NCBI GenBank assembly: GCA_902519215.1
Contig: CABYIX010000010.1
Coordinates: forward strand, 1-48,339
Direction: 5' to 3'
From: an uncultured Candidatus Actinomarina sp.
GTDB taxonomy: Bacteria; Actinomycetota; Acidimicrobiia; Actinomarinales; Actinomarinaceae
Length of the DNA: 48,339 nt
Both the position numbers and the translations under genes were made by a program. The notes below the pieces were generated by a model. That model did no database searches and was not told where the DNA came from. It saw nothing but the letters and a program-made list of their open reading frames with translations. Below, piece by piece: positions 16,709-25,918 of this stretch (position 1 is the stretch's first letter; each line of letters opens with the position of its first letter).

Positions 16709-18003
16709 TAGATATTCTCAAAATAATCATTCAGTTTGTTAATTTTAACTCTTTCCTGGTTCATAGTGTCTCGATTTCTTACAGTTACGGAATTATCATC
16801 TATAGTCTCAAAATCAACTGTTATACAATATGGAGTGCCAATCTCATCTTGCCTTCTGTATCTTTTCCCAATTGATTGAGTTATATCAATTTCGGTTCTA
16901 AAACTCTTTTGTAAATTATTCTTAATTTCTTTTGAAGTACTAATTAAATTATCTTTTTTACTAAGTGGAAGAATTGCAATTTGGATTGGCGCAATATCAA
17001 AACTAAACCTGAATAGTGTACGGGTAGTGTCATTTACAGTATCTTCATCATAGTTGGAGCATAAAATAGCAAATAAAGTTCTAGTCAGTCCACCAGCTGG
17101 TTCTATTACAACAGGATTAATTTTTTTATTAGATTCTGGATCAAAATATGTTAAATCTTTTCCACTTTCCCTTTGATGAGATGTTAAATCAAAAGTACCT
17201 CGATTGGCGATACCCTCTAACTCTCCCCAACCCCATGGATACATAAATTCTATGTCTGATGTTTGTGAAGCATAGTGTGCTAGCTCTCCTCTTTCATGAG
17301 TTCGTATTCTCAACTTATCTTCTGAAATACCCAAAGACTTATACCATTCGAGTCTTTTGTTTATCCAAAAGTTAAACCATTCTTCTTGTTCTTCCTCTTT
17401 ACAAAAAAACTCGATTTCCATCTGTTCAAACTCGCGAGTTCTAAAAATAAATTGCCCAGGAGTAATTTCATTCCTAAAAGATTTTCCAATATTAGCTATA
17501 CCAAATGGCAACTTTGCTCTCATTGTTCTTAAAACATTTTCAAAGTTTACAAATATCCCCTGAGCGGTTTCTGGTCTTAGGTAAACAACTGAGTTTTCAT
17601 TTTTAATTGGACCAATGTTCGTTTCAAACATAAGATTAAATTGGCGAGGTTCTGTTAGGTCATCTTTATTTAAATCATCTGGTACCTGATCAGCTCTAAA
17701 TCTTTCGCCTGTAGGTTTGTAATCAACCATAGGGTCTGAAAATTCAGCTAAATGTCCAGATGCCTTCCATACTTCAGTACTTTGTATGATTGCTGTGTCT
17801 ACTGGATATATTGATAAATCATTATCATTATTAATATCTCGCCACCAACTAGCTGCTAAATTATTTTTTAAACTAACGCCAAGGGGGCCGTAGTCGTAGG
17901 AACTTCTTAACCCACCATAAATTGAAGAAGCATTGAATACAAAACCCCTAGATTGAGAAATTGTTACAATTTTTTCAAACAACTCTTTATTAGTTTTTTC
18001 CAT
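16708..18003 (-). CDS. glyS: Glycyl-tRNA synthetase, single-chain homodimeric type
   Basis: A class II synthetase of the bacterial/archaeal-type single polypeptide rather than the alpha2-beta2 GlyQ-GlyS form. Landmarks are RGFVFNASSIYGGLRSSYDY near the N-terminus, motif 2 in FRNEITPGQFIFRTREFEQM, EIEFF, and the C-terminal anticodon-binding domain beginning near IAILPLSKKD. It charges tRNA-Gly with glycine. At 431 residues it is slightly below the usual 460. It overlaps uppS by 14 bases and dnaG by one base. This enzyme type is standard in actinobacteria and supports that placement. Confidence 0.95.
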   Translation of the reverse strand: MEKTNKELFEKIVTISQSRGFVFNASSIYGGLRSSYDYGPLGVSLKNNLAASWWRDINNDNDLSIYPVDTAIIQSTEVWKASGHLAEFSDPMVDYKPTGERFRADQVPDDLNKDDLTEPRQFNLMFETNIGPIKNENSVVYLRPETAQGIFVNFENVLRTMRAKLPFGIANIGKSFRNEITPGQFIFRTREFEQMEIEFFCKEEEQEEWFNFWINKRLEWYKSLGISEDKLRIRTHERGELAHYASQTSDIEFMYPWGWGELEGIANRGTFDLTSHQRESGKDLTYFDPESNKKINPVVIEPAGGLTRTLFAILCSNYDEDTVNDTTRTLFRFSFDIAPIQIAILPLSKKDNLISTSKEIKNNLQKSFRTEIDITQSIGKRYRRQDEIGTPYCITVDFETIDDNSVTVRNRDTMNQERVKINKLNDYFENI

Positions 18004-18703
18004 ATGTTCTATTCCTTGACTTAAATTCTAGTAATACATTGTCTAATATGTCTTGATTTACATCAGGCCATAGGGTGTCAATAAAAATTAGTTCAGTATA
18101 AGCAAGTTGATATAACAAGAAATTACTTATGCGTTCTTCTCCAGCAGTGCGAATTAAAAGATCTGGATATGGAATGTCGGGATATTGAAAATAACTATAA
18201 AAACTATTTGTTATTTCCTCAAGAGATAACACTCTTTCAAGATTGTTATTATGCAAGTCCATAACTGCACTATGAATTTCATTGTGTGAACCATAATTAA
18301 AAGCAAAAACTAAATTTAAATTACTATTATTTTTTGTAATTTCTTCTGTTTCTTTCATTAGTGTTTTATTTTCATGTGGAATTTTTTGATCGCTCAAATC
18401 CCCGAGAAATCTAAATTTCACACCTTTATCATTAAATTCATCTCTTCTTCGAATAAGAAGATCCCTGTTAAAAAACATTAAGTAATCAACTTCATCAGAT
18501 GAGCGTAGCCAATTTTCAGTAGAAAAAGCATAGACTGTTAGCCATTTTATTTTATTAGTAATGGCCCAATCAATAGTTCTAGAAAGTGAGTGCTCTCCTT
18601 CTGCATGTCCGGAAGTCCTTGGTAGTTCTTTATTTAAAGCCCATCTTCCATTTCCATCCATAATTATTGCTAGATGCTTAAGAGATTTTTCTTTTTTATT
18701 CAT
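17990..18703 (-). CDS. uppS: Isoprenyl transferase (undecaprenyl diphosphate synthase family)
   Basis: A cis-prenyltransferase that condenses isopentenyl diphosphate onto allylic diphosphates to make the C50-C55 lipid carrier for wall and polysaccharide precursors. IIMDGNGRWA holds the catalytic aspartate (Asp16 with the start used here). IRTAGEERISNFLLYQLAY matches the RxSGExRxSNF signature, with alanine in place of the usual serine. LWPDV ends the active-site region. The ATG at 18703 is used because MNKKEKSLKHLAIIMDG matches family N-termini; a longer reading to 18739 would extend far into ybeY. It overlaps ybeY by 8 bases. Whether the product is C50 or C55 cannot be read. Confidence 0.93.
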   Translation of the reverse strand: MNKKEKSLKHLAIIMDGNGRWALNKELPRTSGHAEGEHSLSRTIDWAITNKIKWLTVYAFSTENWLRSSDEVDYLMFFNRDLLIRRRDEFNDKGVKFRFLGDLSDQKIPHENKTLMKETEEITKNNSNLNLVFAFNYGSHNEIHSAVMDLHNNNLERVLSLEEITNSFYSYFQYPDIPYPDLLIRTAGEERISNFLLYQLAYTELIFIDTLWPDVNQDILDNVLLEFKSRNRTYGKN

Positions 18704-19136
18704 TCCAAACCTTTTTAAGTATTTTTTCCTCAATTCCATTTAATTTATTTTGATCATTATGGGAATACCCAATTAAGTGTAACAATCCATGAAGTAAAAC
18801 TAGCTGATACTCTTCAACTAGTTTTTTATCATACCTCTTAGCATTTTCTTTTATTAATGTTCTATTAAGAAACAAATCGCCAAGTACTTCATTATGATTT
18901 TTATCAAGCTTCTTTATTTCACTTAAATTGTTATAAAGAGGAACTGTCAGAACATCTGTAGGATAATTTTTATTAAAATTTTTATAATTTAATTTTCTTG
19001 AAGTTTCTGCGGAAACAGAATGGATGAATAAAGTAAAATTATCTGATATTTTAAAATTGTTTTCAAATTTATTTTTTACTTTATCAAATGCTTCTTTTTC
19101 TAAATTATAAAAATAACCACTGTAGTTAAATCTCAA
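18696..19136 (-). CDS. ybeY: Endoribonuclease YbeY (rRNA maturation)
   Basis: A 146-residue metal-dependent RNase involved in 16S rRNA 3' maturation and ribosome quality control. The zinc site HGLLHLIGYSH supplies His116, His120 and His126. The aspartate usually preceding the last histidine is serine here, but it is not a metal ligand. PTDVLTVPL (59-67) and VLGDLFL (84-90) are family motifs. In most actinobacteria ybeY is followed by a CBS-domain gene, era and recO before uppS. None is present here, since ybeY abuts uppS directly. Confidence 0.93.
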   Translation of the reverse strand: MRFNYSGYFYNLEKEAFDKVKNKFENNFKISDNFTLFIHSVSAETSRKLNYKNFNKNYPTDVLTVPLYNNLSEIKKLDKNHNEVLGDLFLNRTLIKENAKRYDKKLVEEYQLVLLHGLLHLIGYSHNDQNKLNGIEEKILKKVWNE

Positions 19137-19142
19137 AATAAA

Positions 19143-21308
19143 TTATTCTTCTTCAGAGATTTCAGGATAGAGCACTCTCTGGTGATACAAACCTTCAAGA
19201 CTTTTTTGAAATGAATCTTTAATAATAGTTAATTCTTTAAATGTTATGGGTGCTTTGCTAAGTTGATCATCAGCAATTTTTTCATTAAATATTTCTTCGA
19301 TAACACTTTTAATTTTTTCTTCATCCGCATCTTCAACCATAAAGATGGCTCTGCAAGCAGCTTCTAAAGAATCCGCAAGCATTAAAATTGCAGATTCTTT
19401 AGATGATGGTTTTTGTCCTAAATGTCTGAAATCTTCTTTTAAGGCATCACTATTTTCTAATTTTTCCTTTTCATAAAAATATCTTATGACCCCATCACCA
19501 TGATGTTCAATAATACCTTTATAAACTATCTCTGGAATTTTAAACCTTTTTGCGAGTTTAACTCCCTCTGTAACATGACTTTTTATTATGTTGACAGATT
19601 CCCTAGGTAATAAACTTTCATGAGGGTTTGAGTATCCGATTTGATTCTCTACGAACATTGTAGGGTTTTCTGTTTTACCTAAATCGTGATAATAAGCCAT
19701 TGCTCTTGCTAGTTGACTATTTGCACCAATTTGATTTGCAGCTCTATCTGCTAAGGTACCAACTACTAAAGAGTGATTGAATGTTCCTAAGGCGTTCTCT
19801 TCTAAGTACCTTAGAGCTGGATGATTTCTATCTGCTAATTCAGATAATTTAAAATTAGAAGTTAAATTAAATACACTTTCAATATAAGAAGTTAATGAAA
19901 AAGCAGCTAGATTCGCAATCAAAGCACTCAAAAATGAAAATATAAGTATCTGAGTGATGTTCGCATCATCTCTTAGGAAAAAATAAACTCCAAAAGCTAA
20001 CAATGGTTGTGTTAATGATATATAAATTATTCTCTCTCTTAACAACGCTCTATCTGTATCTTCAGACAGAAATATTGCGGGAATAATTGTACCTAAAGCT
20101 CCTAGTGCAACTAGCCCAATATTTCCACCTCCAGCTAGGGCTAAAAGGGAACTCGACAATGACAAAATCAAAGTGGCTCTTAAATTCAAGAGTGTAACTG
20201 AAATTATTCCAACAAAAGAAATAGGGAGTGCATATTGTACAAAATCTAAATCAGATTGTTGAGAAAAGTAAGATACACCTCTTAAGAAAAGAGAAGAAAC
20301 AAGAATTAGAGTAAGCATCAATAATAGTTCATTGTCATTTTTCCATATTGAGTCCCTGAGTCTCCACAAAAGAACATAGAGAATTAGAAAGACTGAAAAT
20401 ATAATTGGAATTGCTGCAGTTTGAACAGTTCTTGATTCACCGGATAGATAACCAAATTCATCTAAAGCCTTATACTTAACATCATTTATAATTTGTCCCT
20501 CACTCACAACAATCTCATCTTTAAAAAATTGGATAACAACAGCTTCAATATTCTCAGATGCTTTACTTTTTTGATCATTCCATAGCTCTTCCTCAAGTTT
20601 TTGATTTGCAACCAAGTTTTCTGCAACTATCTCACCAACCATAGACCTAATACGAGATTCTGGAACAATAACATAAAGCTCGCTTGGAAGATTTAAATTT
20701 GGAGGAGTTTGAACAATGGTCTGCCTGATTTGATTTAGGTTTTCATTGTTTATACCATTAGAAAGTAATCTGTTAGCCTGATTTTTTGATTCAAATTCAA
20801 TTTGTGTAAGAAAGTTAGATGAATTGTCTTTATCAATATTGGAAATCTCAACCAAAACTTCAATTGCAGAAGTTGAAATTGTAGAAAATAGAAGTGATGA
20901 TTTTATTTTTGATATTTGATCAACTTTACTTAAGTCAACCACTGTAACGGTTGAACTTGATTCTTCAGGGTTTGATTCATCATCTGTTGTAAGGACTTCT
21001 TCTGTTCGAGCCTTTATAACTGTTAAGAACATTTCAGTTATTCCATCTATCACCTGGACATTAACTTTCGTATCAATGGAATATACAGGAGTTACATTTT
21101 CAATAGCTTCAATCCTAAGGTTTTCAGTTTCAATTTCATCGATAATTGATATAAATCTTGGGGCAGAAAATGTCGCTGGTGAGGTATCCCCAACTTCAAT
21201 TTTAATGATTTGGTTTTCGGGAAATAATGAAAAAGAAATAAACCATACAGCGGCAGAAAATAACACTATATATAATATTTTTCTCAAATGTGTAAGGTAT
21301 ATATTCAT
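19143..21308 (-). CDS. pgpH: 7TMR-HD family c-di-AMP phosphodiesterase (PgpH-like)
   Basis: The 721-residue protein starts with one membrane segment (about 11-29) and an extracytoplasmic domain of about 260 residues. A block of about seven hydrophobic segments (298-480) and a cytoplasmic HD domain follow. Likely metal ligands are His512 in NHSLVVG, His541-Asp542 in YYHDLGK, His578, and His602-His603 in EHHGDG. This architecture is PgpH/YqfF, which hydrolyses the osmoregulatory second messenger c-di-AMP to pApA. The core reads HDLGK rather than HDIGK. It sits between phoH and ybeY, the usual place in Gram-positive bacteria, sharing one base with the phoH stop. Confidence 0.92.
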   Translation of the reverse strand: MNIYLTHLRKILYIVLFSAAVWFISFSLFPENQIIKIEVGDTSPATFSAPRFISIIDEIETENLRIEAIENVTPVYSIDTKVNVQVIDGITEMFLTVIKARTEEVLTTDDESNPEESSSTVTVVDLSKVDQISKIKSSLLFSTISTSAIEVLVEISNIDKDNSSNFLTQIEFESKNQANRLLSNGINNENLNQIRQTIVQTPPNLNLPSELYVIVPESRIRSMVGEIVAENLVANQKLEEELWNDQKSKASENIEAVVIQFFKDEIVVSEGQIINDVKYKALDEFGYLSGESRTVQTAAIPIIFSVFLILYVLLWRLRDSIWKNDNELLLMLTLILVSSLFLRGVSYFSQQSDLDFVQYALPISFVGIISVTLLNLRATLILSLSSSLLALAGGGNIGLVALGALGTIIPAIFLSEDTDRALLRERIIYISLTQPLLAFGVYFFLRDDANITQILIFSFLSALIANLAAFSLTSYIESVFNLTSNFKLSELADRNHPALRYLEENALGTFNHSLVVGTLADRAANQIGANSQLARAMAYYHDLGKTENPTMFVENQIGYSNPHESLLPRESVNIIKSHVTEGVKLAKRFKIPEIVYKGIIEHHGDGVIRYFYEKEKLENSDALKEDFRHLGQKPSSKESAILMLADSLEAACRAIFMVEDADEEKIKSVIEEIFNEKIADDQLSKAPITFKELTIIKDSFQKSLEGLYHQRVLYPEISEEE

Positions 21309-22240
21309 TATTTATCTGGAAATACTTCTAAAATTTTTGAAACAATCTTATTCCTAACAATATCAGTATTTTGAAATTCTACTACCGAAATTTCATCGAT
21401 ATTTGAAATACTCTTTCTGGTTTTTTTTAGACCAGAAAAGTCTTTGTTTATAAGGTCTATTTGAGACTCATCTCCAGTAATTATCATTTTTGAATTTTCA
21501 CCTAATCTAGTTAAAAACATCTTTATTTGACTAACTTTAGCATTTTGGGCCTCATCTAATATTATGCATGCATCATTTAAAGTTCTACCTCTCATGTATG
21601 CGAGGGGAACAATCTCAATATTTCTTTTATCAATTAGATATTGTAAAGTTTCATTTCCAAAAAAATACTCTAAAGAATCGAAAAGTGGGACTAAATAGGG
21701 ATCAATTTTTTGAGACAAATCACCTGGAAGGTAGCCTAATCTCTCTCCCGCTTCAACTGCAGGCCTTGTTAAAACAATCTTTTTTATTTGATCACTAGAA
21801 TACATTTTTACTGCACTGGCGACAGCTAAAAAAGTTTTTCCTGTGCCAGCAGGCCCAATACCAAATGTAATAGTTGAGTTTTCAATTGTTTCCAAGTATT
21901 TAAGTTGATTAAGATTTTTAACTTTAATATTTTTATTATTGTGAATTAGCACATTGCTAGTTTTGCTAAATACAGATTTTTGTTCATTTTTAATCGATGA
22001 AATTAATTTCAAATCTTCAATTTCTATTATGTCACCTCTATTGGCAATTAGAAGCATCTCATCGAAGATTTTCAAAATTTCAGAAGTTGTTTTTTCATCA
22101 CCAGATATATAAACAACATTTCCCTTTACATTAATTTTTGCTTTTTTAAAATTTGTTTTAAGAAATTTTAAATTTTTATCGTTTACACCAAAAATATTAA
22201 TGAGTTCATAATCTAGTGGAATTATTTTTTCAATATTCAT
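21308..22240 (-). CDS. phoH: PhoH-like ATPase
   Basis: A 310-residue P-loop protein. The small N-terminal region (about 1-90) resembles an RNA-binding KH-like domain. The ATPase domain has Walker A GPAGTGKT at residues 129-136, the family stretch LTRPAVEAGERLGYLPGD, Walker B ILDEAQNA, and ITGDESQIDL. PhoH proteins are believed to act in RNA metabolism as ATPases or helicases; their conserved link to ybeY supports a role in rRNA handling. The start shares one base with the HIT stop and the stop shares one with the pgpH start. Confidence 0.93.
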   Translation of the reverse strand: MNIEKIIPLDYELINIFGVNDKNLKFLKTNFKKAKINVKGNVVYISGDEKTTSEILKIFDEMLLIANRGDIIEIEDLKLISSIKNEQKSVFSKTSNVLIHNNKNIKVKNLNQLKYLETIENSTITFGIGPAGTGKTFLAVASAVKMYSSDQIKKIVLTRPAVEAGERLGYLPGDLSQKIDPYLVPLFDSLEYFFGNETLQYLIDKRNIEIVPLAYMRGRTLNDACIILDEAQNAKVSQIKMFLTRLGENSKMIITGDESQIDLINKDFSGLKKTRKSISNIDEISVVEFQNTDIVRNKIVSKILEVFPDK

Positions 22241-22581
22241 TAAATATTTTTTAACTTCTCCCCACCAATTAAGTGTAAATGAATATGGAATACAGTCTGC
22301 ATTGCGTCATCATTTGTATTAAAAAGTAATCTATAGCCAGTACCGTCTATACCTGTTTCATTCGCCAATTGCTTCGCAACCATAATCATTTTTCCAGCTA
22401 AATTGGCATCTGTGTCTTTCAAATCATTTATCGTCTCGATTTTCTTTTTTGGTATAACTAATATATGAACCCTTGCGACAGGGTTGATATCATTAATAGC
22501 AAAAATATCATCATCTTCATAAATTATTTCAGACTCAATTTCACCTGATAAAATTAATTCAAATACTGATTTAATACTCAT
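22240..22581 (-). CDS. HIT family protein (HinT-like)
   Basis: A 113-residue histidine-triad protein with the full signature HIHLHLIGG (His99, His101, His103). The upstream strand IFAINDINPVARVHILVIPK is typical of HinT. HinT proteins hydrolyse purine nucleoside phosphoramidates such as aminoacyl-AMP adducts; the physiological substrate is not known. Length and organisation are normal for the family. It lies 5 bases after rsmE and shares one base with phoH, inside the translation operon. Confidence 0.93.
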   Translation of the reverse strand: MSIKSVFELILSGEIESEIIYEDDDIFAINDINPVARVHILVIPKKKIETINDLKDTDANLAGKMIMVAKQLANETGIDGTGYRLLFNTNDDAMQTVFHIHLHLIGGEKLKNI

Positions 22582-22586
22582 TTAAC

Positions 22587-23222
22587 CTACATTATTAATG
22601 ATAATGCAGTTATAGCTGCTGTTTCACTTCTTAAATTAAATTCTGTAAGCATGAATTTAAACTTAAAATTTTTAAGTTCTTCTTTAGACCAGCCGCCTTC
22701 AGGGCCTATTGCAAAATTACTAATGTTTTTAGTATGATTACTAATTTGTTGACCTGAAATATCAAAACAAGTATCAAATAAATCAAAATCAATATATTTT
22801 GTGTATATTATATTTGGATAAAATGGTGATCCAGATTGTTCAATAGCAGAAACGACCCACGACTCAATTTTTTCGCTTTTGATATTATTTTTTTGTGTAT
22901 TTTGAGTTTCTCCAATGTGTATCTGTGATGCATTAAGTTCAACTAATTTTTCAATTAAGTATCTAAATCTATTTTTTTCTCTTAAAAAAGGAATGAATAT
23001 TTTAATATTATTTGGTTTTTGAAACTCTTTAATATTATCAATTAAAACAAAATCTCTTTTTAGAGTTCCAAACATTATGTGACCTTTTCCATTTGATATA
23101 TTAATGCCACTATTCTCTCTAATCCTGAGAACATTCTTTATATGATGTAACTTTGTCTCAGATAGGTCAACTTTATTATTTTTAATATCAACACATGGTG
23201 TGTAAACAGTAGGAATAAACAT
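22587..23222 (-). CDS. rsmE: 16S rRNA m3U1498 methyltransferase
   Basis: A 211-residue SPOUT methyltransferase. The N-terminal PUA-like part contains HHIKNVLRIREN. The C-terminal knot has FAIGPEGGWSKEEL and LTEFNLRSETAAITAL, matching the conserved GPEGG and LRxETA elements that bind S-adenosylmethionine. It methylates N3 of U1498 in 16S rRNA. It is somewhat shorter than the usual 240-250 residues, consistent with the compact genome. The start shares one base with the lepA stop. Confidence 0.92.
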   Translation of the reverse strand: MFIPTVYTPCVDIKNNKVDLSETKLHHIKNVLRIRENSGINISNGKGHIMFGTLKRDFVLIDNIKEFQKPNNIKIFIPFLREKNRFRYLIEKLVELNASQIHIGETQNTQKNNIKSEKIESWVVSAIEQSGSPFYPNIIYTKYIDFDLFDTCFDISGQQISNHTKNISNFAIGPEGGWSKEELKNFKFKFMLTEFNLRSETAAITALSLIM

Positions 23223-25000
23223 TATTGTTTAAGAAAATCCCGGAAAGCTTCCTTAGGAACACTAACTTTTCCAATTTGTCGCATCTTTTTCTTACCTTCT
23301 TTTTGCTTTTCCAAAAGTTTTCTCTTTCTAGTAACATCTCCGCCATATAATTTTGCAGTAACATCTTTACGAAGTGCTTTTATAGTCTCACGAGCAATAA
23401 TTCTTGAACCTACTGCTGCTTGAATTGGAATATCAAATTGTTGTCTTGGAATTAGCTCTGATAGTTTCTTCACTCTATTTCTACCAATAAATTCTGCATT
23501 TTCCTTAGCAAGAATTGAACTAAATGAATCAATAATCTCACCATTTACCAAAATATCTAATTTTGCAAGATTCCCATCTTCAAAATCTAAAATTTCATAA
23601 TCTAAAGATGCAAATCCTTGAGAAATAGATTTTAAATTATCATAAAAACCAGTCACCAATTCAAGTAATGGCAGTTTATATTTAACTTTTACCATTGTTG
23701 TACTTAAATAATTTATATCTTCTTGTATTGCTCTCTTTTCACTTAAAAGCTGCATAATTGGTCCCAAGTACTCTTTAGGAAATAGTAAATTTATTTCACA
23801 ATACTTCTCTTTTATTTTTTTTATATCTGTATATTTTTCAATTTCACTTGGATTTCTTATGATGATTTCTTCATCATTATTTCTTATTAACATGAATTCA
23901 ACAGATGGTGGTGTGACAATTAGAGATAGATCAAACTCTCTTTCTAATCTTTCAATAACTATCTCTAGATGAAGCAATCCTAGAAAGCCACATCTAAAAC
24001 CAAAGCCAAAAGCAGAAGAGGTTTCAGGCTCATAGAAAAAGCTTGCATCATTTAGTACATACTTATCTAAAGAATCTCTTAATTTTGAATAATCATCAGA
24101 ATCTGATGGAAATATACTTGAGAAAACAGTAGGTTGTGATTCTTTGTATCCAGAAACTGCAATTGGCTTATCATCTTCATCAGCGACTAAAGTGTCACCA
24201 ACTCTAATTTGTGAAAGATCTTTTGCTCCAGTTATGATATATCCAACTTCACCTGTATTTAAACTCTTGGTTGGTAAAAAGTCTAAATCAAAATATCCCA
24301 TTTCAGATGGCTCAAATGAATAGTTGGAATTAACTAACTTTAATTTTTGTCCTGAATGTATTTCGTCACCAAATACTCTAACTGATGCAACAACACCTCT
24401 ATATGAGTCAAAGAAAGAGTCGAATATTAATGCATTAACACCTTCTGTTTTCTTTTCTGGGGGGGATATAAGATTAGGAATTTCGAGTAATAGATTTTCA
24501 ACACCCTCTCCAGTTTTTGCTGATATTTGAAATATTTCATTTTCCTTTGATCCGATTAAGTTAAATATCTGTTTTGTAGCATTTTCGATATCAGCATCTA
24601 TTGAATCAATTTTATTTAATACTGGTATGATTTCTAATCCTGCTTCTATTGCAGCATATGAATGTGCAAATGTTTGTGCCTGAATTCCCTGAGTAGCATC
24701 TACTAACAATATAGCCCCATCACATGCAATCAGTGCTCTAGAAACTTCATATGAAAAATCAACGTGTCCCGGGGTGTCAATTAAGTTAAGAGTCAAGTCA
24801 TTAAACTGAAGTCTAATTGGCTGAGATTTAATTGTAATCCCCTTTTCTCTTTCTAGATCCATACTGTCAAGAATTTGATCAACATGTTCACCAGGTTTTA
24901 TTAATCCAGACATTTCAATAAACCGATCAGCCAAAGTTGACTTACCATGGTCAACGTGAGCTATTATTGAAATATTTCTTAGATTTTTATTATGTAACAT
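23222..25000 (-). CDS. lepA: Elongation factor 4 (LepA)
   Basis: A translational GTPase with G1 AHVDHGKST, G2/G3 elements (EREKGITIKSQ, DTPGHVDF), G4 NKID, and the LepA-specific C-terminal domain ending in RKRKLLEKQKEGKKKMR and GKVSVPKEAF. EF4 acts on stalled or mis-translocated ribosomes and in 30S biogenesis. I prefer ATG 25000; an in-frame TTG at 25009 would add three residues. It is divergent from rpsT, a pairing common in bacteria. It heads the nine-gene minus-strand operon that runs to dnaG. Confidence 0.96.
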   Translation of the reverse strand: MLHNKNLRNISIIAHVDHGKSTLADRFIEMSGLIKPGEHVDQILDSMDLEREKGITIKSQPIRLQFNDLTLNLIDTPGHVDFSYEVSRALIACDGAILLVDATQGIQAQTFAHSYAAIEAGLEIIPVLNKIDSIDADIENATKQIFNLIGSKENEIFQISAKTGEGVENLLLEIPNLISPPEKKTEGVNALIFDSFFDSYRGVVASVRVFGDEIHSGQKLKLVNSNYSFEPSEMGYFDLDFLPTKSLNTGEVGYIITGAKDLSQIRVGDTLVADEDDKPIAVSGYKESQPTVFSSIFPSDSDDYSKLRDSLDKYVLNDASFFYEPETSSAFGFGFRCGFLGLLHLEIVIERLEREFDLSLIVTPPSVEFMLIRNNDEEIIIRNPSEIEKYTDIKKIKEKYCEINLLFPKEYLGPIMQLLSEKRAIQEDINYLSTTMVKVKYKLPLLELVTGFYDNLKSISQGFASLDYEILDFEDGNLAKLDILVNGEIIDSFSSILAKENAEFIGRNRVKKLSELIPRQQFDIPIQAAVGSRIIARETIKALRKDVTAKLYGGDVTRKRKLLEKQKEGKKKMRQIGKVSVPKEAFRDFLKQ

Positions 25001-25039
25001 ATTTATCAAGTTAATATCTTATATACTGAAAGGTTTTAC

Positions 25040-25270
25040 ATGGCAAATATTAATTCACAAAAGAAAAGAATTCGACAAGATTCTAAAAGAAATGTTAGAA
25101 ATAAATCATTAAAAAGTGAGTTGAAAACAACGTTGAAAATATTAGAAAATGAAGAAATTACACCTGAATCAAAAAATCAAGCTTTAAAATCCCTTGATGT
25201 TGCTTACTCAAAAGGTATTATCAATAAGAAATTTAGAGATAGGAATAAGTCAAGAATATCAAACTTGTAA
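25040..25270 (+). CDS. rpsT: 30S ribosomal protein S20
   Basis: A 76-residue basic protein starting MANINSQKKRIRQ, with the S20 helical layout and the conserved AYSKGIINKKFRDRNKSRI near the end. It binds 16S rRNA early in 30S assembly. It is about 10 residues shorter than typical. GAAAGG at 25028-25033 serves as ribosome binding site, and TATACT at 25022-25027 could be a -10. The gene is isolated on the plus strand between lepA and the holA-position gene, and its stop overlaps the latter by 12 bases. Confidence 0.94.
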   Translation: MANINSQKKRIRQDSKRNVRNKSLKSELKTTLKILENEEITPESKNQALKSLDVAYSKGIINKKFRDRNKSRISNL

Positions 25271-25918
25271 TTTTTGTTTTATAGCAATTATAAACCGTTT
25301 TGAATTTTCCTGATTGTAAACTGACTTTAACATCTTTTCTTCAAGTTTATAAACTAATTTAATGGCATCATCTATATTGTTTTCATCCAGTTTTTTTAAA
25401 AGACTTTCCGCTTTTTCATATTTGTAATCCTTTTTTTCATTTAATATCAAAGATATATTATCCATATCATCACTTATCAATAACTTAAGCCTAAAAATTT
25501 CTTTAGTAAAAAAATTAAAAAAGCCTCTAAAGTTACTTTCTCTATCAGAAAAATAAAGTAAGAGCTCTGAGTCTAAGTTTTTATTTTTACTAAATATTAT
25601 ATTTGATAAATCCCAAGGGAATTTTTCTTTTAATTTAGAAGTGTTATGTACGATAGTCAAGTTTTCAATATCTTGAAATTTTTGAAGATTTGATTTCTTA
25701 ATTTGAAATATATATTTTAATGAAAAATCATATTCATGATCTTGAAGATTTTTATAAGTAAAATATGCATCATTTATGAATTTGTAGAAACTATCTTCGA
25801 ATAATGAACTTTGTTCATTTAAATTCAGGTTATCTTTAGAAACTTTTTGATATTGTAAATCTAGATCTAAACTTTCTAAATTATCAATTAGAGTATCGGT
25901 TACAATTAAATAAGTCAT
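25259..25918 (-). CDS. Unassigned 219-residue protein at the holA position; possible short DNA polymerase III delta subunit
   Basis: I do not recognise this by strong motif. It is lysine- and asparagine-rich, soluble, mostly helical by composition, and lacks an obvious active site. Actinobacteria usually have leuS, comEC, holA, then divergent rpsT and lepA. Here only one gene lies between leuS and rpsT. The N-terminus (TYLIVTDTLIDNL) resembles the opening strand of HolA, and the C-terminal helices around GFFNFFTKEIFRLKLLI recall the clamp-loader collar region. HolA is usually 310-340 residues, so this would be strongly reduced. Delta opens the sliding clamp and is essential. Its ATG shares one base with the leuS stop. 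Confidence 0.45.
   Translation of the reverse strand: MTYLIVTDTLIDNLESLDLDLQYQKVSKDNLNLNEQSSLFEDSFYKFINDAYFTYKNLQDHEYDFSLKYIFQIKKSNLQKFQDIENLTIVHNTSKLKEKFPWDLSNIIFSKNKNLDSELLLYFSDRESNFRGFFNFFTKEIFRLKLLISDDMDNISLILNEKKDYKYEKAESLLKKLDENNIDDAIKLVYKLEEKMLKSVYNQENSKRFIIAIKQKLQV

Noticed and set aside
18704-18739. 12-residue N-terminal extension of uppS
   Set aside because: It overlaps the ybeY 3' end in another frame; MNKKEK at 18703 matches family N-termini.
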